Source: Labia minor
Lineage: Eukaryota; Arthropoda; Insecta; Dermaptera; Spongiphoridae
Length of the DNA stretch: 64,000 nucleotides
Assembly (NCBI GenBank): GCA_963082975.1
Contig: OY720344.1
Location: forward strand, 33,038,033-33,102,032
Reading direction: 5' to 3'
Shown: positions 60,601 through 64,000 of the stretch, piece after piece
How positions within the stretch are numbered: the stretch's first letter is position 1
Layout of the letters: every line of letters starts with the position of its first letter
The notes under the pieces: model-generated
What the model saw: the letters and a program-made list of their open reading frames with translations, nothing else
What the model was told of the DNA's origin: nothing
Database searches by the model: none
Position numbers and translations under genes: made by a program

Positions 60601-63426
60601 AACCCTTTCAATGAAGGCTGTTTGATAAGTCTGCTGCATAAGCGCGCACATTTTTGCATAAAAAAAACCATCACTGAAACCAATGCAAAGCTTGATAAAT
60701 ACTATGGAGACTGCACCATCCATTTCATTAGTGAAGAAGTGGTTAAGTGAATTCCGTTGTGGTGGTACCAAGTTACATCGAAGGTTCAAGTCAGCTAAAA
60801 GAGATGGTCACGACAAAAATAGAATGAGCTGAGCGGGTACATCACATTTTACATGAATATATGGACATAAAAAAGCTATCCTTGGGATTGCTCATACTCG
60901 ACTAAAAGCACAGTTAAAATCTATAAATTGAACTTCGAACTGCTACTCCATGCAGCATATTCACCAGGACTATTTTCTGTTTCCAAACCTGAAGAAATGG
61001 ATGGGCGGAAAGAGATTTGGGTCCAATGAAGATGGCATCCCTGAAACAAACGCCTATTTTGAGGGCCTTCAGAAAACCTATTATTTGGAATGAACAAAAC
61101 AAATTTGAAAAACTGTGAACTGAATGTGTCAAGCTAAAAGAAGACTAAGTTGAGAAATAAACCCAAATTTGCCAAAAAAAAAAATATATTTTATACAAAA
61201 AATCACTGACTTATCAAACTACCATCGAAATATAATATAGTATGTTTTTTTTTAACCTACCTTAATTAATCATATTTTCTCAATTATTATCTGAAAAAAT
61301 TATAATTAGACATGAGTGAAACATTTATCAGTGAATAAATACTTTGACCTTTTCTTAGATAATCTCTCTTATATATAAAAATGGAAAAATTTTAGATTTT
61401 CATAGGAATAAATAGCTCACTGATAAAACCATCGTAAAAGTTGTAAATATAAAATTGAAATATACTTCTATAATTATTATTTTAGAATAGGAATTTGATC
61501 CATCCATTAAAAATGTGTTATATCTTACTCTTTTTCTAAAATTATAATTGCATAATAATAAAAACATTTCATATTTTGATTGGATGTTATCGTATACTAT
61601 TTTATAATTTTACATAAAGAATAAAAGGAAAAATTTAAATCTATAAACAATTTTTATTCATAAAAGGATTACATTCTTAAAATTCATTTATGATAATAAA
61701 CTGAATAAATATGTCGACTTATCAAGTCTTTTGAAATGACTTATTGATGGGCGAATCATATTTTTTTTTATAAAAAATATTCATTTGCAAGTTAATAAAT
61801 GTTAAAAAAGATAGATAGATATAATATTTATCGATTTTTTTTATTTATTTATCGCTTAACAATAAACCGAATGTGTTTTCAAGTTTTTAATCATATAAAT
61901 TTTAATTATTAAATAAAATAATTGGACATTGTTGGTTAATTAGGTTGTCGAAGAATGGTTCGAGCTACTTAAAAGAAGATTTCGCGAGAGCCCCGATTCG
62001 TGCGTAGCCGTGCATTGTGTCTCCGGTTTAGGCAGAGCCCCTGTGATGGTGGCCCTCGCCCTCATCGAGCTGGGCATGAAATACGAGGACGCCGTAGACT
62101 ATATTCGACAGTAAGTAACACTGGATTAACTCCAGACATTATACTAATCGTTAATAATTCCAAAGGTTATTTGACTGAATGTCAACTTTTTAAGAATAAA
62201 AAAATCAATTTCAAACTTTTCTACATCTGAAAATATAAAATGAAAAAAAAAAGTGAAAAATGATATTATTAATTTATTATTTATTATTTTGATGTGCAGG
62301 GAAAATTGCTTAATTTTTATTTTTTTTTTACTTAAATAAAAAGCAATGCATATTAATTTTTGTATTTGAAATAAAAACCTATTATTTATTTTTTTTTCTA
62401 TATTTTTTAGAATTAAAAAAAAATCGTAAAACTCGTTAAATTTTTTTTTGCCTTTTTCATTAAATCCTTTAAATCATTTCCTTAAGGACCCTTGAACTAA
62501 AATTTATAATTAAATAGTGGAAATTGATTGATAGTGAATTTGGGGATCTCTAGTTTAAAGTAAGTTTATAACAATTCGTATTAATTCAATTTTTTAATAT
62601 TTACAAATTTCTTTTAGATCAAAAGTATCTATAAGTAGGGAGATATCTTTGAATTATAATTTCAGATTAATTTATATAAATATTAGTTTTTGAAATTACC
62701 TGGATCTTCCTATTTAAGGTAAATTTCTCAATTTAATTTATGCTCCTTTCAACTCTTCAACACATACCCATTTAGTAAAAAGTTTTTTTTAATTTTTATT
62801 TGAATTTTATAATTATTCATTTTGATTTATACCACGGATGAGTTTTAAATACTTTTTTCACACTTCTTTTTATAAACATATATATATAAAAATGTAGGAG
62901 GGTTTTTAATTTTCTTCATAAACCATCATAATTATTGTAGTTTGCAAGCATAAATAATACCACTAATAGTAACTACTGATTTCATATCAGGGGTCGACTT
63001 TTTGGTCTTAAAAACTATGTAGATTTTTTTTACAAATTTCGACAAAAGACAATAAATATTTTACGTATTTTTTTTTAATTCAAAAATTATGGAAATATTT
63101 AATATTTTAAGCAAGATTTCTTCATAAGCCACCACCACTTTGTCACTAAAAATAGATTTTTGTTGTCTGACATTATCTATTCATATCTTTTACGAATAAT
63201 TAATCAACATTACTTGTTCCCTATCAATTAATAAAATATTAATCAATTCATAGATTATATTATCCTAACATGAAATGAAAATAATTAAAATAACTTATTT
63301 TTTACCTTTTTTAGAAAACGGCGTGGGGCTATCAACGCCAGACAGCTGGCCTACCTTGAGAAATACCGTCCCAAATCTCGACTCAAGATTAAAAATGGCC
63401 ACAAGGGTGTATGCTGCGTGCAATAA
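54494..63426 (+). CDS. PRL-1: PRL / PTP4A protein tyrosine phosphatase (four coding exons)
   Basis: Joining 54494-54622, 60319-60450, 61944-62110 and 63315-63426 gives 540 nt, a 179-aa protein ending TAA. PRL phosphatases are small prenylated dual-specificity-type phosphatases at the plasma and endosomal membranes; known relatives bind CNNM magnesium transporters. Visible features: N-terminal IRPAP and FLITDRPTD, redox-partner cysteine C57 in RVCEPSY, general acid D80 in FEDG, P-loop HCVSGLGRA with catalytic C112 and R118 (A119 replaces the usual Ser/Thr, a PRL hallmark), basic RLKIKNGHK, and prenylation box CCVQ (176-179). Human PRL-1 is 173 aa and Drosophila 176. Start ATG 54494 has A at -3; ATG 54515 would give 172 aa. 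All key residues are intact. Confidence 0.96.
54780..54990 (+). pseudogene. LINE C-terminal fragment
   Basis: The + strand translates in patches to [19 protein letters not shown] and [14 protein letters not shown]. This resembles [22 protein letters not shown]...GHMARMGEE of the larger LINE fragment at 58160-58700. Both belong to the region after the reverse transcriptase of non-LTR elements. Frames are broken. Confidence 0.6.
55775..56214. mobile_element. MITE with ~46-bp terminal inverted repeats
   Basis: The left arm (55775-55820) TTTGGTAATTGTTACAAAAT.. and right arm (56168-56214) pair over about 46 bp with few mismatches, including GGGAAGCTT and GATTTGGATGAAA. Inside is a second, perfect 14-bp stem GTTCGGTTTGGATA (55997-56010 with 56052-56065). 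No ORF. Target duplication unclear. Confidence 0.8.
57648..59325 (-). repeat. Family B element split by a LINE-like insertion
   Basis: The left part (57648-57915: CGATAGGAAGGGAAGGTATTG, GTCCGTCTGTC run) and the right end (59275-59325: ATCGGTCGGTTCTGTGACTGG) are the two ends of a family B copy in minus orientation. The centre (about 58070-59262) is foreign, with LINE sequence. Confidence 0.65.
58076..59262 (-). pseudogene. Non-LTR retrotransposon (LINE) 3' fragment
   Basis: On the minus strand, 58700-58160 translates in pieces to the LINE post-RT region: [60 protein letters not shown] and [10 protein letters not shown]. The + side start has two perfect hairpins, GAGCGCCTTCGGCGCTC (58078 on) and GGGGGCTCCGCCCCC (58108 on). 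The other end has CAGACAGACAAACAGACACAC and TTTATTATTATAGAT. The element is truncated and frameshifted. The parts might come from more than one insertion. Confidence 0.65.
60319..60450 (+). CDS. PRL-1: PRL-1 coding exon 2 (residues 44-87)
   Basis: Encodes [18 protein letters not shown] through [10 protein letters not shown], including the redox cysteine C57 and general acid D80. Acceptor TTTTCTAG, donor GAG|GTAAAA, phase 0 at both ends. Confidence 0.95.
60451..61943 (+). other. PRL-1 intron 2 of the coding region (1.5 kb)
   Basis: GT-AG intron; a mariner relic occupies 60616-61223 and the rest is AT-rich. Confidence 0.9.
60616..61223 (+). pseudogene. mariner transposon deletion derivative in PRL-1 intron
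   Basis: Ends GGCTGTTTGATAAGTC and, inward from the right, GGTAGTTTGATAAGTC are mariner-type inverted repeats. The + strand retains N-terminal ([12 protein letters not shown]) and C-terminal pieces ([20 protein letters not shown] region; [20 protein letters not shown]) of a mariner transposase. At about 608 bp it is roughly half the usual size, with stops and frameshifts. Confidence 0.8.
61944..62110 (+). CDS. PRL-1: PRL-1 coding exon 3 (residues 88-143), active site
   Basis: Encodes [33 protein letters not shown] and DAVDYIR. It carries the catalytic P-loop (C112, R118). Donor CA|GTAAGT splits the codon for Q143 after two bases. Codons here are much richer in GC than the introns. Confidence 0.96.
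62111..63314 (+). other. PRL-1 intron 3 of the coding region (1.2 kb)
   Basis: GT-AG intron ending TTACCTTTTTTAG. AT-rich; I see no element in it. Confidence 0.9.
63315..63426 (+). CDS. PRL-1: PRL-1 coding exon 4 (residues 143-179), prenylation box
   Basis: The first base completes Q143; then [20 protein letters not shown], a basic stretch and GVCCVQ before TAA (63424-63426). The CCVQ box predicts farnesylation. Confidence 0.95.
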
Positions 63427-63664
63427 GCTCTCCCAGAGGACATTTTTGGATCGTTTTAAAGAAGAGGATCATTTCATTATCATCATCAACATTAATCATC
63501 ATCAATGTTTAAGAATAGCTAGGTGACCCGTGATTTTGAAGGGCCTGTGGGCAGGAGGGCGCGGTCGGCTCCTCCGTGGGCACGAGTCACGTCTTGGATC
63601 AATTGCCTTGAACGACGGATTTATATATATTTCTATAATTATATATATCTATGAATAAATAAAA
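63427..63664 (+). terminator. PRL-1: PRL-1 3' UTR with polyadenylation signals
   Basis: AATAAA occurs at 63654-63659 and again overlapping at 63658-63663, about 230 nt after the stop. A further AATAAA lies near 63694. The cleavage site is inferred. Confidence 0.7.
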
Positions 63665-64000
63665 ATAGGATCAATTTATTTGGGTACATATTAAATAAAA
63701 TGAAAGTTTAATATAAATACATTTTCATTTTGATTCATATTCTTCCGTGGTTCGGTCCCATTTTTTCAAGCCGATCGCTTCCTTATTTTAATTTCCTAAG
63801 TTCTCATGTTCTAATGCAAAAAAAAATTGTATTTGATCATTTAAGTTTTCTTTTTACTAACCATTTTATTTTAAAAATATATTTTTAAGTTGACCAAATT
63901 TAAGATTAAGAGAACTTATTCATAATAATTAAACTAAAAGTCACAATATAATAGAAAATACATAAATATATGTAAATATATTTTGAATTCAAGCACTGCC
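63665..64000. other. Downstream AT-rich DNA
   Basis: No gene or repeat recognised. Confidence 0.5.

Overview
The window is AT-rich eukaryotic DNA with spliced genes, GT-AG introns, arthropod-style TCAGT initiators and many transposon relics (mariner, piggyBac, hAT, pogo/Tigger, LINE, LTR). Mariner fragments and base composition suggest a crustacean, quite possibly a caligid copepod (sea louse); that is an inference. No prokaryotic genes or CRISPR are present.

The one clear host gene is a PRL / PTP4A protein tyrosine phosphatase (PRL-1) on the + strand. Four coding exons (54494-54622, 60319-60450, 61944-62110, 63315-63426) join in frame to a 179-aa protein. It has the HCVSGLGRA active site and the C-terminal prenylation box CCVQ. 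A polyadenylation signal follows at 63654.

Upstream, 2340-2546 looks like a promoter plus short first exon: a TGACGTCA element, a YY1/PHO-like GGCCATTTTG, a TCAGT initiator and a strong donor GTG|GTAAGT at 2547. The next convincing acceptor on the same strand is at 53856, just before the PRL-1 coding exon. The implied 51.3-kb intron holds two textbook zero-length recursive-splice (ratchet) sites, each a branch-like motif, pyrimidine tract and CAG|GTAAGT, at 23380/23381 and 40596/40597. They cut the intron into steps of 20.8, 17.2 and 13.3 kb. This is the most interesting signal in the window.

Region by region: 1-2340 is intergenic with one hAT-like MITE (602-1027). 2547-23380 (first step) has GC-richer islands, an apparently intact piggyBac element (7511-10134) and short inverted-repeat elements. 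23381-40596 (second step) has a nested pair of antisense LTR retrotransposons (28082-36182), in which a BEL/Pao-like element with matching LTRs has landed inside one LTR of an older element, followed by hAT and Tigger MITEs. 40597-53856 (third step) has a CRE-rich island (41215-41480), a GC-rich possible alternative exon/promoter (46150-46607) and mariner remnants. 53857-63664 is the PRL-1 body, with LINE and mariner relics in its introns. 63665-64000 shows nothing recognisable.
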